This document shows, in pieces, positions 7,471 to 16,194 of a stretch of 64,000 nt of DNA. The translations under genes were made by a program, and so were the position numbers. Positions within the stretch are counted from its first letter, which is position 1. Each line of letters starts with the position of its first letter. The notes beneath the pieces are model-generated. The model was not told where the DNA came from. It made no database searches and saw only the letters and a list, made by a program, of their open reading frames with translations. The stretch is from CAZRVH01 sp964624905. GTDB taxonomy: Bacteria > Patescibacteriota > Gracilibacteria > Peribacterales > Peribacteraceae. The DNA is taken from assembly GCA_964624905.1 (NCBI GenBank), contig CAZUYK010000008.1:3565-67564 (forward strand). Reading direction: 5' to 3'.

Positions 7471-8155
7471 GGAGGGATTGGGGAAGGGAAAAAAGCGTCG
7501 TGATGATCTGCGGCTCGTGCGCGTGGTGGATGCACATGAGAGGCGCGGCCGGGACATAGGCAAGGCCGGCCGACGGCAGATCGAGCAGCGTCCGCGCGTA
7601 GCGCTCCGCCAGCCGCCGAAGATTATCCGCAGCCAGGTAGAATTGTCCCGTTTTGGTGAAAGACCGAGGCTGCGCGTCGAAAAACGCCAGGAACTTTTCC
7701 CACTCCATCCATTCGAAGTGAGCGATCTTATGGCATCCGGCCGGAATGGAAGGCGTCTGGGAAGTAGCCACGATATGGAGGGAAATAAGCTCCCTGTTCA
7801 CCATGCCCGCGTCGTCTTCGTACGTTTTTACGATCCTCAGGGTAACAGGAACATGGATACTCGCATACTTGGTGATATTCAACTCCTCACGCAGGCCCCG
7901 GCGCAGGGTCGCGTCCTCATCGAGGCAGTCTTCCATGGTCATTTGCGTCGCCAGGCTCTGGTCGTATTTGCGCCGCCCGATATCGACGCGATCCGAGCGC
8001 ATTTGCACAAGGGTATCGAACGAACCGTGCGCGTTGGGACGCACAACGAACGCCTGCACGCCGCGATGCCAATCGCCGTCGCGGTGTATGTCCGCTCGCG
8101 GTTTGCAACCGAGGAATGCTTCCGAAACCGGATCAAAGATGGGCATGAGCTGCAT
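7445..8155 (-). CDS. Nudix-fold protein resembling isopentenyl-diphosphate isomerase-type hydrolases
   Basis: 236 residues. The start ADIHRDGDWHRGVQAFVV matches the family in which a His-x5-WHR segment precedes the Nudix core. The Nudix box is loose (DEDATLRRGLREELNI retains REEL but lacks a clear leading G-x5-E). It overlaps both neighbours by about two dozen bases, so all three minus-strand genes are coupled. Substrate unknown. Confidence 0.65.
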   Translation of the reverse strand: MQLMPIFDPVSEAFLGCKPRADIHRDGDWHRGVQAFVVRPNAHGSFDTLVQMRSDRVDIGRRKYDQSLATQMTMEDCLDEDATLRRGLREELNITKYASIHVPVTLRIVKTYEDDAGMVNRELISLHIVATSQTPSIPAGCHKIAHFEWMEWEKFLAFFDAQPRSFTKTGQFYLAADNLRRLAERYARTLLDLPSAGLAYVPAAPLMCIHHAHEPQIITTLFSLPQSLHARTGISA

Positions 8156-8969
8156 GCGGGGGTGGGGAAAGACGCTGTCGGAGAAGATTGAGGCGATCGG
8201 GAGTGCCGTAGTCGAAGATGGGCCTCCGGAACGGAATCGCGCGAAGAACGGGAGGCATTCCCGTGCCGAACAACCGTTCGTTCTGCTTCCTGATGAACGG
8301 CAACGTATCCCAGTAGAAATCGCCGCCGGCCGAACCCTCCGCTCGCCATCGCTCGTCTACGAAGCGGCGATAGATCTCCGGAATAAGGGAATGGATGGCG
8401 CCCTTGATGTACGTATGCAGCGAACCGATGTTCCCCGACACATCGCCGATGATCCCCAGCGTCAAGGGATCGACGAGCAGCCCGTCGTAGTCGGACATGG
8501 CCGGCTCGTCGCGGAATACGCCCCAGTGTATCGCGTGCGACAGCGAAGACTGGCGCGCGAACGCTGCGAAATCTTCCGGAAAACAATGGATGTCCTGCGC
8601 GCAAACAATGTAGCGATACTCTTGGCCGAATTCCCCCATGATTTTCGAAATCCCCCTCTCGGTATTTTCCGCGGCACGGCATTCTGCATAGCCGTAACGA
8701 TTGATCACGTCGCGAAACGCATCGCGTTCGTCGTCGCGACGGTACAGGATGATCTTATCATGGGGCACTGACTCGAAGCATTCCTGCATCAGATCAAGCC
8801 CGCGGGCATTGTCGGGAAAGCGCACGGGAACAAGCCCCTTCGGAAGACCTTGCGACACGGACCGCAAGCGGGTGCCGAAACCGGCCGCAAGGATAACGAT
8901 GTGCGTCTTCGCCCGTTCCCGCTCACCGTCTCCCGGGGAAAGGCCTGTGGTTTCGCGCAATCGGATCAT
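8133..8969 (-). CDS. NTP-transferase family protein (sugar-phosphate nucleotidylyltransferase-like)
   Basis: 278 residues. The signature loop ILAAGFGTRLRSVSQGLPKG near residue 27 is the nucleotide-binding G-x-G-T-R-x(n)-PK motif of enzymes that join NTPs to sugar phosphates. An AQDIHCF segment near the middle stands where the metal-binding D-x-D lies in the family. It is first in the minus-strand operon with the two Nudix genes, so the three may make and recycle an activated compound. The exact sugar is not evident. Confidence 0.72.
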   Translation of the reverse strand: MIRLRETTGLSPGDGERERAKTHIVILAAGFGTRLRSVSQGLPKGLVPVRFPDNARGLDLMQECFESVPHDKIILYRRDDERDAFRDVINRYGYAECRAAENTERGISKIMGEFGQEYRYIVCAQDIHCFPEDFAAFARQSSLSHAIHWGVFRDEPAMSDYDGLLVDPLTLGIIGDVSGNIGSLHTYIKGAIHSLIPEIYRRFVDERWRAEGSAGGDFYWDTLPFIRKQNERLFGTGMPPVLRAIPFRRPIFDYGTPDRLNLLRQRLSPPPHAAHAHL

Positions 8970-9122
8970 GCGCTCATTTCACTCCCCTGCCGGCACGGAG
9001 AATAGAACCGGGTCGGGGGCTTGCTTGCACGGGCATTGGCATTTTGTTTTCCACAGGCCATTTCCAAAAGTTCCTCACGGACATGGAACAAGAAAGACAT
9101 AGATGCGATGACGGCGGTGCTT

Positions 9123-9128
9123 TATACT
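9123..9128 (+). promoter_or_regulatory. -10 box of the uracil-DNA glycosylase gene
   Basis: TATACT followed after six bases by the ATG at 9135. This decides the start against a longer in-frame reading. Confidence 0.55.
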
Positions 9129-9134
9129 CACCCC

Positions 9135-9695
9135 ATGATCAAGACCCTCGATGACGTTCGAGAGAAACTCTTCACCTGGAAGGAGATCGATATCGCGAAG
9201 GAATCCAATCCCGTGATGGGCAACGGCAACCCGAAGGCGGAGATCGTATTCATCGGCGAGGCGCCGGGAGAGAAGGAGAACGCGCGGGGCATTCCGTTCG
9301 TGGGCCAGGCCGGCAAGCTGCTCGACACGCTCCTGGAATCGATCGGACTGGTGCGCGCGGACGTGTACATCACCAACGTCGTGAAGTTCCGCCCGCCGGA
9401 AAACCGGGATCCCACCCCCGAGGAAAAGGAAGCATGCCTCCCCTTCCTGCAAATGGAACTTGCGATCATCAAGCCGAAGGTGTTGGTTCCGCTGGGACGC
9501 CATGCACTGACGACGTTCTTCACGAAACTCAACATCAGCGACGCGCACGGCAAGGCGCACACGCTGCCGGACGGATCCGCCGTGTTCCCCATCTACCATC
9601 CCGCCGCGGCGTTGCATAACCCGGGACTGCGCCAGGCGCTGTTCGACGACTTCGCGGCGTTGAAGAAGTTTTTGGATGAAAGAAAAAAGGGTTAG
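9135..9695 (+). CDS. Uracil-DNA glycosylase, type 4/5-like, lacking most Fe-S cysteines
   Basis: 186 residues, the usual size. Motif 1 FIGEAPGEKE (about residues 37-46) and motif 3 HPAAAL (about 155-160) are those of family 4 uracil-DNA glycosylases, which remove uracil from DNA. Family 4 enzymes bind a 4Fe-4S cluster through four cysteines. Here the N-terminal CxxC is absent and the NVVKCRPP cysteine is Phe (NVVKFRPP); only the EKEACLPFL cysteine remains. The cluster is therefore probably missing. A TATACT box six bases upstream fixes the start. Confidence 0.85.
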   Translation: MIKTLDDVREKLFTWKEIDIAKESNPVMGNGNPKAEIVFIGEAPGEKENARGIPFVGQAGKLLDTLLESIGLVRADVYITNVVKFRPPENRDPTPEEKEACLPFLQMELAIIKPKVLVPLGRHALTTFFTKLNISDAHGKAHTLPDGSAVFPIYHPAAALHNPGLRQALFDDFAALKKFLDERKKG

Positions 9696-9757
9696 GGTTT
9701 GGACTTGAAACCAAGTACCAACCCTTACGCTTCCTAACCCCAACCCCAACCCTCATC
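9692..9757. repeat. Telomere-like CCCCAACCC intergenic repeats
   Basis: GGGTTAGGGTTT follows the glycosylase stop and CCTAACCCCAACCCCAACC precedes the next ATG, forming an imperfect inverted repeat. It could be a weak terminator, and the C-rich arm is the leader of the next gene. Confidence 0.4.
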
Positions 9758-10120
9758 ATGACCACCCTCCTCTACAGCATCATCGTCGCGGCCATGCTCT
9801 CGGTGACGTCGCTCATCACGGTGCTGCTGCGCGTCAGCCCTCTCTCGTCCCCGGCCCAGGCGTTGCCTGCATTCTTCGCGTCGGTGTTCCTTTCCATCGC
9901 CAGTGTCGCGACCATCGGGTTGTACTACCTGTGGAAATGGTTCCCGTTCCACGCATGGGATGACGGGAAGATCCTCGGCATTTCGCTGCGGCAAGGCATC
10001 TTCCTAGGCCTGGCCACCGTCATCCTGATCCTCTTCCACCTCCTGGGCATCCTGACATGGTGGATCGGCATCCTGATCTACCTGGTATTCGTGCTCATCG
10101 AGCTGGCGCTGCAGCATTGA
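9758..10120 (+). CDS. Small four-helix membrane protein
   Basis: 120 residues with four hydrophobic stretches (about residues 5-25, 35-58, 78-98 and 100-118) and few charged residues. No family is recognised. It lies between the uracil-DNA glycosylase and pheS, same strand, with a C-rich leader and no Shine-Dalgarno. Confidence 0.6.
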   Translation: MTTLLYSIIVAAMLSVTSLITVLLRVSPLSSPAQALPAFFASVFLSIASVATIGLYYLWKWFPFHAWDDGKILGISLRQGIFLGLATVILILFHLLGILTWWIGILIYLVFVLIELALQH

Positions 10121-10148
10121 TCCACTTTTGCGTGCCCCGTCGATACGG

Positions 10149-10154
10149 TATGCT
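10149..10154 (+). promoter_or_regulatory. -10 box of pheS
   Basis: TATGCT, followed after six bases by ATG at 10161. It supports the shorter start of pheS. Confidence 0.5.
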
Positions 10155-10160
10155 GCCGCC

Positions 10161-11156
10161 ATGACGACAGCAGTTTCATGGGAAGCAGAGATCGACAAAA
10201 TCTTGAAGGCCACCTCGCCCGAGGATATTGATGCGCTTGAATTGCATTTGCTCGGCAGGAAGCAAGGAGTCTTGAACGACGCGCTGAAGGCGCTGGGTGC
10301 CATGGACCCCGAGGAGCGTAAAACGAAGGGCCAGGAACTGAACGTATGGAAGCAGAAGGTAACGGATGCGATCACGCAGAGGAGAAGCGAGCTGATGCAG
10401 GGCAAGCTGTCCGCATTGGCCGACACCGACAAACTGGATGTGACACTGGACCTGCCGAAGACGGAGCGCGGCCACTTGCACCTCATCCCGCAGTTCATCC
10501 GCCAAGCGGAAGAAGTATTCGGCCGCATGGGATTCGACGTGGCCGAGGGAAACGAAATCGAATCGGAGGAGTACAACTTCGACCTTTTGAACATCCGTGC
10601 GGACCATCCCGCGCGCGACGCGCAGGACACGTTCTTCGTGAAGGACATGCCGGGCTACCTGCTGCGCACGCAGACGTCGCCCGTGCAGATCCACTACATG
10701 CGTTCGCATGAGGCACCGTTCCGCATGATCTGCCCCGGCCGCGTGTACCGCAAAGAATCCGACGCGACGCATTCCCCTCTCTTCCATCAGATCGAAGGAT
10801 TGATGGTGGGACCGGACGTGTCGCTGGCCAACATGAAAGCGGTGATGAGCGCGGCTATCCGAGAACTCGTTTCCCCCGATATCGAATTCCGCTTCCGCAC
10901 GAGCTTCTTCCCGTTCGTGGAACCGGGGTTGGAAGTGGACATGCGTCATCGCAACACGTCGGAAGCGAAGTGGCTGGAGGTCGGCGGCTGCGGCATGGTG
11001 CACCCGAACGTCCTGAAGAACGGCGGCGTGGACCCGCAGTCATTCCGCGGCTTCGCGTTCGGCTTCGGCGTGGAGAGATTGGTGATGATCAAACACGGAA
11101 TCACGGACTTGAGAGCGTTCTACGAAGGAGACATGCGTTTCTTGAGGCAGTTCTAA
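10161..11156 (+). CDS. pheS: Phenylalanine--tRNA ligase alpha subunit
   Basis: 331 residues, the normal length. An N-terminal helical arm (about 1-90) precedes the class II catalytic core. The core shows motif 2 (FRMICPGRVYRKESDATHSPLFHQIEG), the phenylalanine-pocket strand, and motif 3 near the end (FAFGFGVERLVMIKHGI). The enzyme charges tRNA-Phe together with PheT, whose gene is not in this window. The start is set by the -10 box six bases upstream. Confidence 0.95.
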   Translation: MTTAVSWEAEIDKILKATSPEDIDALELHLLGRKQGVLNDALKALGAMDPEERKTKGQELNVWKQKVTDAITQRRSELMQGKLSALADTDKLDVTLDLPKTERGHLHLIPQFIRQAEEVFGRMGFDVAEGNEIESEEYNFDLLNIRADHPARDAQDTFFVKDMPGYLLRTQTSPVQIHYMRSHEAPFRMICPGRVYRKESDATHSPLFHQIEGLMVGPDVSLANMKAVMSAAIRELVSPDIEFRFRTSFFPFVEPGLEVDMRHRNTSEAKWLEVGGCGMVHPNVLKNGGVDPQSFRGFAFGFGVERLVMIKHGITDLRAFYEGDMRFLRQF

Positions 11157-11166
11157 ACGACGGATT

Positions 11167-11197
11167 TAAAAAGGCCGCCAGTCCGAAGACTGGCGGC
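11167..11197. terminator. Bidirectional terminator between pheS and the surface-protein gene
   Basis: A perfect 10-base stem GCCGCCAGTC/GACTGGCGGC (11174-11197) with a four-base loop. In minus sense it is a UUCG-capped hairpin followed by CTTTTTAAA; in plus sense by GCTTTCTTC. Confidence 0.75.
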
Positions 11198-11230
11198 GCT
11201 TTCTTCACGTAGGGTTTTCTTTTCTCCTTG

Positions 11231-14020
11231 TTAGTTACGGTACTTGGTGGAGCGGACAGCCGACGTGGCGTACTCGAAGCCGTAGAACGGCGTCGATGTG
11301 ACATCCATGTCGAGCCAGCGGACGTGGCTGGCGTTCCAACCGAACGACGTGGCAAGCGAATTGGAGAAACCGTCGAACGACAGTTGCAACTCCGATCCGC
11401 TGTTCGCGGCGACGGTCTTGCCCAAAATGGTCAGCGTCAAACTCTGCCCGGAAGCGATCTCACTGATCGCCGGAAAGGAGCTCAGGCCGTTAAACTCGAG
11501 ATAATACGTTCCGTTCAACAACGTATTGCCTTGCGGCAGGCCGTTGCCATTCGCATCACGCAGCATACCCCCGGCAAAAGCCGACAGGTTCGCGTTGTTC
11601 TGGAGTACGAACGATCCCGTATTCATCACGAGATCCTTCACCTGGAGGGTGAAGATCACCTTGTCCAACACCATCCGATTCAGCCCGTTCATTCCGTTGG
11701 CATTCGCAGCCGCCGTAAGCTTGAACTGGCCGATGGTCGACGTCGTACCAACGGCGATCTGGGTGTTATCCGGATCGGGGTTGGCATTCGCAATCGTCGC
11801 GATTTTGGACATCGTGACGACGTGCATGGGACTGACGACGGGGGCATTGGGACCCGCGGCGTTCGTCCCGATGAAGACTTCGCCCTCGCGGACGTTGTCG
11901 CCATCGTTCTGCAGGAGGTTGCTCGAGGATTGGTCTCCCCGCGCCTCCACCCGGGAGAGTTCGAATTGGATCTTTTCTCCCGAGATTCCTCCCTGCACGT
12001 CCGCCTTGATGCGGGCGCGCACGAGGATCGTCAGCGTCTCCCCTTCGGAAACGACGAGCTGACGGCTTTGCATGTTCGCCGTGAAGACGGACGAACCGGC
12101 TGGCACGGGATCGGATCCCGTTCCGGCCAACGTTGCGATCGCGAACGGCGAGGTTGCGCCCGCCTTGTACAGTTCGAGCCGGTCTACCGAGGTCGCATAC
12201 GACCCCTTCGACTGGAATCCGAGCTTGAACACGTCGATCAGCTCGTTGACGCTCCTGACTTCCAACATCATGAGCGGGTCGCTCAGCGTACCGCCGAGCA
12301 ATTGCCGACCGGGCACCGGCATCACGCTGTTCGTGACCACCAGGTCGCCCTGCTTCACGAACGTCCACAGGGTGGATGCCGAGAGCTGGGTGACGTCGAG
12401 GCGGCCGACCGGAGCACCGGTACGGACCTCTTCGGCCTTGATGTCGTTCAGGATCAACTGCATCGTGCGATCCGGCAGAAGCGACGATTGGACGTCGAAG
12501 CGGACTTCGAACGCTGTCACCGACCCGGCCGGAACGACGTAACCGCCGCCGTCCAGGTTATCGAACCGGACCACGCCGTCCGCACCCGGGGAAACCCCCG
12601 CTTGCAAAACGGTATCCACGTTGCCGTTCCCATCCGTGTCCACCCAGAGCGCGAAGCGCCAGGCGTTGCGGATGTCACCGTTCGCGGCGTTGACCGCCAC
12701 GTGGGTGATGAAACTCGCGTCGACGTCGCCCGACTGCGCGATGAAGCGCAGGCCGAGTTCGTTCTTCGCGTTGGCGACGGCGGTATCGGACGACGCGATG
12801 CTTTGCACCGCGACGTTGAGCGTCGTCTGGCCGATCCGCTGGAAGTTGGCCGCAAGGGTGCCGTTCGGGAATGACCGAACGATCCTGCGGCCGCTATCCA
12901 TGTCCTGCGCCTCCAGGTCGACTCCGCCCAGGGACTTGGTAAGTCCCCCGAACGTCGTCGAACCGGTTTCCGCTCCGTTCACGAGGACGCGGTAGAGATC
13001 TCCGTCCCGGACCGAGGCGTTGCCGCCGATGTCCGCGCGGATCTCCCACTCGTCCCCGTTGCGGGCGATGAAGTTGCCGAAGGTCAGGACTTGGTAGCCC
13101 GTACCCTGCGCCTTCAGCGTTCCTCCGATCACCTGCCCGGTCACCGTGTTTCGCAACTCGATGCCGGTCAGTTCGTTCCCGACGTTGGCCGTCATGCGGC
13201 CGAACGCGTCGCGTGCTTCCACCGCGATTCCGAGACGCCGGATAAGGGCGTCCCCTTCGGTGGTTCCCACGCGCAACGTTCCCAGGACCGCGTTCTGCTG
13301 CCCCTTGCTCACCAATCCCGACGAGGGGCTGGAGAGCTCGAGGATCAGCACGTTGTCCTGCTGGAGGACGCGCACCTGGCTGCCGTTGGTATCGCGCAGC
13401 CCGATGTCTTCCCGCGAAACCGGTCGGCCGCGTTCGTCCGTCGCCTTGATGGAGGTGACGTCCAAGCCGATGCTCGCCGTGTTCGCGTTCGCCTTCGTGT
13501 CGATGCGCAGTTGCATCGCGAGCGTGTCGACGTTCGTGTCCAAGCGTTGGCTCAGCACGATGTCGACCTTGTTCCCGCGTACCACGGCCGCTCCGATGAG
13601 CGTCTCCATGGTGGCGCAGGGATCGTTGTCGAGATCGGCCCAGACCGTGACCCGGGAGGCCACGTTCTGCAACGCCGTCGTACCGGTACCCGTGACCGTG
13701 AGGCCGCGGATATCGTTGGTGCCGAACTGGTTCGTGATGAACAGGTTCGCCACCGCAATGTCCGTCGCACCCGCGCGCACTTCTTTTGGGGTGCTAACTT
13801 CCGCAAACTCGTAGGCCGCGAGCCGGTCGATGTCCGGCGCCCAAGGGGCCGCCGACATGCAGATGCGCTCTTCCAAATTGGTAATGCTGCACCGGTGAAA
13901 ACCAGAATCCCGCCGCCGATTGTCTTTCAGTCTCGACGGTTTGCGGGCGAGCACGTCTTGAACCGCCCACATTGCCATCCGAGCTTGCATCGCTGCTTCG
14001 GCCAAAATCGTTCGGAACAT
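11231..14020 (-). CDS. Large surface protein with LEPR-XLL-like N-terminus
   Basis: 929 residues. The N-terminus has a basic stretch and the motif ITNLEERICMSAAP, which resembles the LEPRxLLSA motif found at the start of large exported proteins of Planctomycetes and others. The rest is beta-rich, with repeated segments of the form D-V-x-A-x-G-x-I-Q-L-x-L, and an EF-hand-like DTDGNGNVD loop that could bind calcium. An ATG at 14020 with GGAGAGG about ten bases upstream is preferred to the GTG at 14038. Export and surface location are inferred. Confidence 0.7.
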   Translation of the reverse strand: MFRTILAEAAMQARMAMWAVQDVLARKPSRLKDNRRRDSGFHRCSITNLEERICMSAAPWAPDIDRLAAYEFAEVSTPKEVRAGATDIAVANLFITNQFGTNDIRGLTVTGTGTTALQNVASRVTVWADLDNDPCATMETLIGAAVVRGNKVDIVLSQRLDTNVDTLAMQLRIDTKANANTASIGLDVTSIKATDERGRPVSREDIGLRDTNGSQVRVLQQDNVLILELSSPSSGLVSKGQQNAVLGTLRVGTTEGDALIRRLGIAVEARDAFGRMTANVGNELTGIELRNTVTGQVIGGTLKAQGTGYQVLTFGNFIARNGDEWEIRADIGGNASVRDGDLYRVLVNGAETGSTTFGGLTKSLGGVDLEAQDMDSGRRIVRSFPNGTLAANFQRIGQTTLNVAVQSIASSDTAVANAKNELGLRFIAQSGDVDASFITHVAVNAANGDIRNAWRFALWVDTDGNGNVDTVLQAGVSPGADGVVRFDNLDGGGYVVPAGSVTAFEVRFDVQSSLLPDRTMQLILNDIKAEEVRTGAPVGRLDVTQLSASTLWTFVKQGDLVVTNSVMPVPGRQLLGGTLSDPLMMLEVRSVNELIDVFKLGFQSKGSYATSVDRLELYKAGATSPFAIATLAGTGSDPVPAGSSVFTANMQSRQLVVSEGETLTILVRARIKADVQGGISGEKIQFELSRVEARGDQSSSNLLQNDGDNVREGEVFIGTNAAGPNAPVVSPMHVVTMSKIATIANANPDPDNTQIAVGTTSTIGQFKLTAAANANGMNGLNRMVLDKVIFTLQVKDLVMNTGSFVLQNNANLSAFAGGMLRDANGNGLPQGNTLLNGTYYLEFNGLSSFPAISEIASGQSLTLTILGKTVAANSGSELQLSFDGFSNSLATSFGWNASHVRWLDMDVTSTPFYGFEYATSAVRSTKYRN

Positions 14021-14066
14021 GTTGGTTACCCTCTCCACTTTCTTAAAAAGAAAACCCTATGCTGTG

Positions 14067-14097
14067 AAGAAACGAGGCTCCGTACCGCGTTTCTTCG
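14067..14097 (-). promoter_or_regulatory. Hairpin in the leader of the surface-protein gene
   Basis: GAAGAAACG and CGTTTCTTC form a perfect nine-base stem around a 13-base loop, between the promoter and the start codon. It could influence mRNA stability or translation. Confidence 0.5.
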
Positions 14098-14118
14098 TTA
14101 CCTATACGGAACTCGCTT

Positions 14119-14146
14119 ACTGTACCACTTTATTAATATTTGTCAA
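14119..14146 (-). promoter_or_regulatory. Promoter of the surface-protein gene
   Basis: A consensus TTGACA (14146-14141) and TACAGT (14124-14119) with 16 bases between, in a very AT-rich stretch. It leaves a leader of about 90 bases, unlike the leaderless genes around it. Confidence 0.65.
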
Positions 14147-14180
14147 TATTATTACGATATGTCAAATTTGTCTATAAATA

Positions 14181-14218
14181 CAAAAAAAGCCACCTATACC
14201 CAAATCGGATATAGGTGG
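14181..14218 (-). terminator. Intrinsic terminator of the receiver-like gene
   Basis: In minus sense GCCACCTATA and TATAGGTGGC form a perfect 10-base stem followed by TTTTTTTG. Confidence 0.85.
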
Positions 14219-14238
14219 CGGCCATTCGGATAAGGGTA

Positions 14239-14694
14239 TCAAACGGAAACCTCCCGCTCGATGTCGCGGAACCGTTCCGCGTCCCCGAGGACGTTCGGCA
14301 GCAACTTATGCCACGAGTCGAAATCCGAGGAGTGTGAAAACCACCTCGGTTTGTGCTGCAACGCGATTTCGGCGTCATTCAAGCACCCCGAACGGGTGAT
14401 GGCGAGAATGACCCACTTATCGCATTCCTTGCTGATGCGGTCCATCAACCGTGTGGAGGGCGACTCGGCATCCAGCCGCGTCGGACCGCCGACGGCGGGC
14501 AATGGCAGGTCGACGTAGGTGTCGACAAGTACGCGTACGGGACTCCCCTTCCACTCACCGTCGTCGATGAACGACAGGCAATCCGCCGCGCTGGCGAACA
14601 CTCGCAGGACCGAATAGTCGCTGCCGACCAATCCGTCCTGGATGAATTCCACGATGTCGGGACACCCTGACACAATCACACACACATGCTTCAT
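14239..14694 (-). CDS. Response-regulator receiver-like protein
   Basis: 151 residues. The alternating pattern (KHVCVIVSGCPDIVEFIQ, then VLRVFASAADCLSFIDDG, VRVLVDTYVDLP, WVILAITRSG) follows a CheY-like receiver fold, with an Asp at the end of the third strand in about the phospho-acceptor place. The usual paired acidic residues near the N-terminus are not clear, so phosphorylation is doubtful. ATG at 14694 has GGAGAA upstream. No kinase gene is adjacent. A promoter TTGCTT-16-TACAAT lies about 70-110 bases upstream. Confidence 0.5.
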   Translation of the reverse strand: MKHVCVIVSGCPDIVEFIQDGLVGSDYSVLRVFASAADCLSFIDDGEWKGSPVRVLVDTYVDLPLPAVGGPTRLDAESPSTRLMDRISKECDKWVILAITRSGCLNDAEIALQHKPRWFSHSSDFDSWHKLLPNVLGDAERFRDIEREVSV

Positions 14695-14835
14695 TGTTGG
14701 TTCTCCATAATTGATACCTGAAATACGAATGAGCAGATCCGTCTGCGAAAAAACACAGATGGATCCGGATTGTACAAATAAATAGATCGGAAGCAAGCAT
14801 TTTCCCAAGCCATTTTTACATGGTCCAGTGCTTCG

Positions 14836-14858
14836 TGGTTCGACAAGCTCACCATGAC
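14836..14858. repeat. REP-like short repeat, copy 1
   Basis: TTCGACAAGCTCACCATGAC is similar, in opposite orientation, to TTCGACAGGCTCAGGGTGAC at about 33.63-33.66 kb. Sequences of this type are scattered in intergenic regions of many bacteria. Confidence 0.4.
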
Positions 14859-14866
14859 AAATGGAA

Positions 14867-15475
14867 TTACATCCAATGTTCAGGGTCTTTCAGGAATTTC
14901 AGGATCTCGGCGGACTCGGCGGCGGTAATGCGGTCCTGGGCGACGGCGGCGTCGTGGACCTCGGGGATGGTGGTGAGCGGATGAACCATGAATCCTTCCT
15001 CCATGGCACGCTCGTGCAACGGAAGCAACGCGTAACTGAGGATCGCGACGACGTCGGTGACGTACAGCCCGGCCTCGCGCAAGGCGTTCACCGATGTCAC
15101 GGTACTCGCACCGGTGAAGAGCAGATCCTCCAGCATAACGACCTGGCGCCCCTTGTACGTATCGTAGGAATTTTTGGATTTTTCCTTATGGACGGTGATC
15201 AGCGGGAGATCCATCCTCTTCGCCACCGCATGCGCGCAGCCGCTATCGGAAACATCCGAGGTAGCCAGCACGTCCGGATGGATGTGCAGGCCGCGCAACC
15301 GCCCGTACAGGGCATCGACCACGAACGCCGATGCATCGGGGTGGTCCCGGATGAGCGTGTAATTGCAAAAGACCGGGGATTTCTTCCCGGTTTTGGACAC
15401 GAATGGTTTGAACGCGGACAGGCTTACGGCGCCCGTATCGAGCAGGAATTCCGCTACTCGTTCGCTTGTCGGCAT
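14867..15475 (-). CDS. pyrE: Orotate phosphoribosyltransferase
   Basis: 202 residues, typical for PyrE, which joins orotate and PRPP to give OMP in pyrimidine synthesis. The PRPP-binding motif is VVMLEDLLFTGAST (about residues 110-123), and the N-terminal FVSKTGKKSPVFCNY region is the orotate/dimer loop seen in the family. The start at 15475 follows a TATCGT box by seven bases. It diverges from rsmG with only 41 bases between the two start codons. Confidence 0.88.
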   Translation of the reverse strand: MPTSERVAEFLLDTGAVSLSAFKPFVSKTGKKSPVFCNYTLIRDHPDASAFVVDALYGRLRGLHIHPDVLATSDVSDSGCAHAVAKRMDLPLITVHKEKSKNSYDTYKGRQVVMLEDLLFTGASTVTSVNALREAGLYVTDVVAILSYALLPLHERAMEEGFMVHPLTTIPEVHDAAVAQDRITAAESAEILKFLKDPEHWM

Positions 15476-15516
15476 GCGCTTGACGATACACCTAAAGTTC
15501 CCGATGCTGCAACCAT

Positions 15517-16194
15517 ATGGACTTGTTTCCGGGACTGCATGAACGGCTGGAACAACTTCTCTCCGCATTCCTGGCGGAGAACGAGAAATTGAACCTCACG
15601 GCGCTGCGAACACCCGAACTCAGCTGGCACGGGAACATCCTGGATTCCGTGGCGTTCCAATCCATCCAGGGAAAACTCCCGAAGACGGAATCATTGATGG
15701 ACGTGGGCACCGGCGGCGGCTTTCCCTTGCTTCCGTTGGCATTGATGATGCCCGAGGCGCGTTGCGTGGGCATGGATTCCATCGGCAAGAAGATCGCGGC
15801 GATCCAGAGGATCGTGGACACGATGAAGATCCCGAACGTGACACTCATCGCCGAGCGCGCGGAAGTATTGGGGCACGACAAGAAGCACCGCGAGAAGTAC
15901 GACGTCGTCACGTCCCGCGCGGTGGCGCCGCTGAACGTGCTCCTGGAGTGGGTGAGTCCGTTTTGCAAAGTCGGCGGACACATCGTCCTATGGAAGAGCC
16001 TGAACATCGAACAAGAACTGAAGGACAGCGAGAAGGCGCAGCGCATTTTGCATTGCCCGCTGCTCTTCACGCAGCAGTACACGTTGGAGAAGGACTTCGG
16101 CACGCGCCAGCTCCTGGTATTCCGCAAGGATGATCAGTTGGTGAAGGAGTACCCGAGGGAGATCGGGATGGCGAAGAGGAGTCCGTTGTTATAG
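15517..16194 (+). CDS. rsmG: 16S rRNA (guanine527-N7)-methyltransferase
   Basis: 225 residues. It contains the RsmG/GidB N-terminal ENEKLNLTALRTPEL block, the S-adenosylmethionine motif DVGTGGGFPLLPLAL (about 66-80), and the SRAVAPLNVLLEW segment conserved in the family. It methylates G527 of 16S rRNA. A GATGCT box ends eight bases before the ATG. It shares a very short divergent promoter region with pyrE. Confidence 0.92.
   Translation: MDLFPGLHERLEQLLSAFLAENEKLNLTALRTPELSWHGNILDSVAFQSIQGKLPKTESLMDVGTGGGFPLLPLALMMPEARCVGMDSIGKKIAAIQRIVDTMKIPNVTLIAERAEVLGHDKKHREKYDVVTSRAVAPLNVLLEWVSPFCKVGGHIVLWKSLNIEQELKDSEKAQRILHCPLLFTQQYTLEKDFGTRQLLVFRKDDQLVKEYPREIGMAKRSPLL

Noticed and set aside
9692..9757. 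Telomere-like TTAGGG/CCCTAA runs
   Set aside because: Only a few degenerate units in an intergenic gap; similar C-rich tracts precede other starts. No sign of a linear end.
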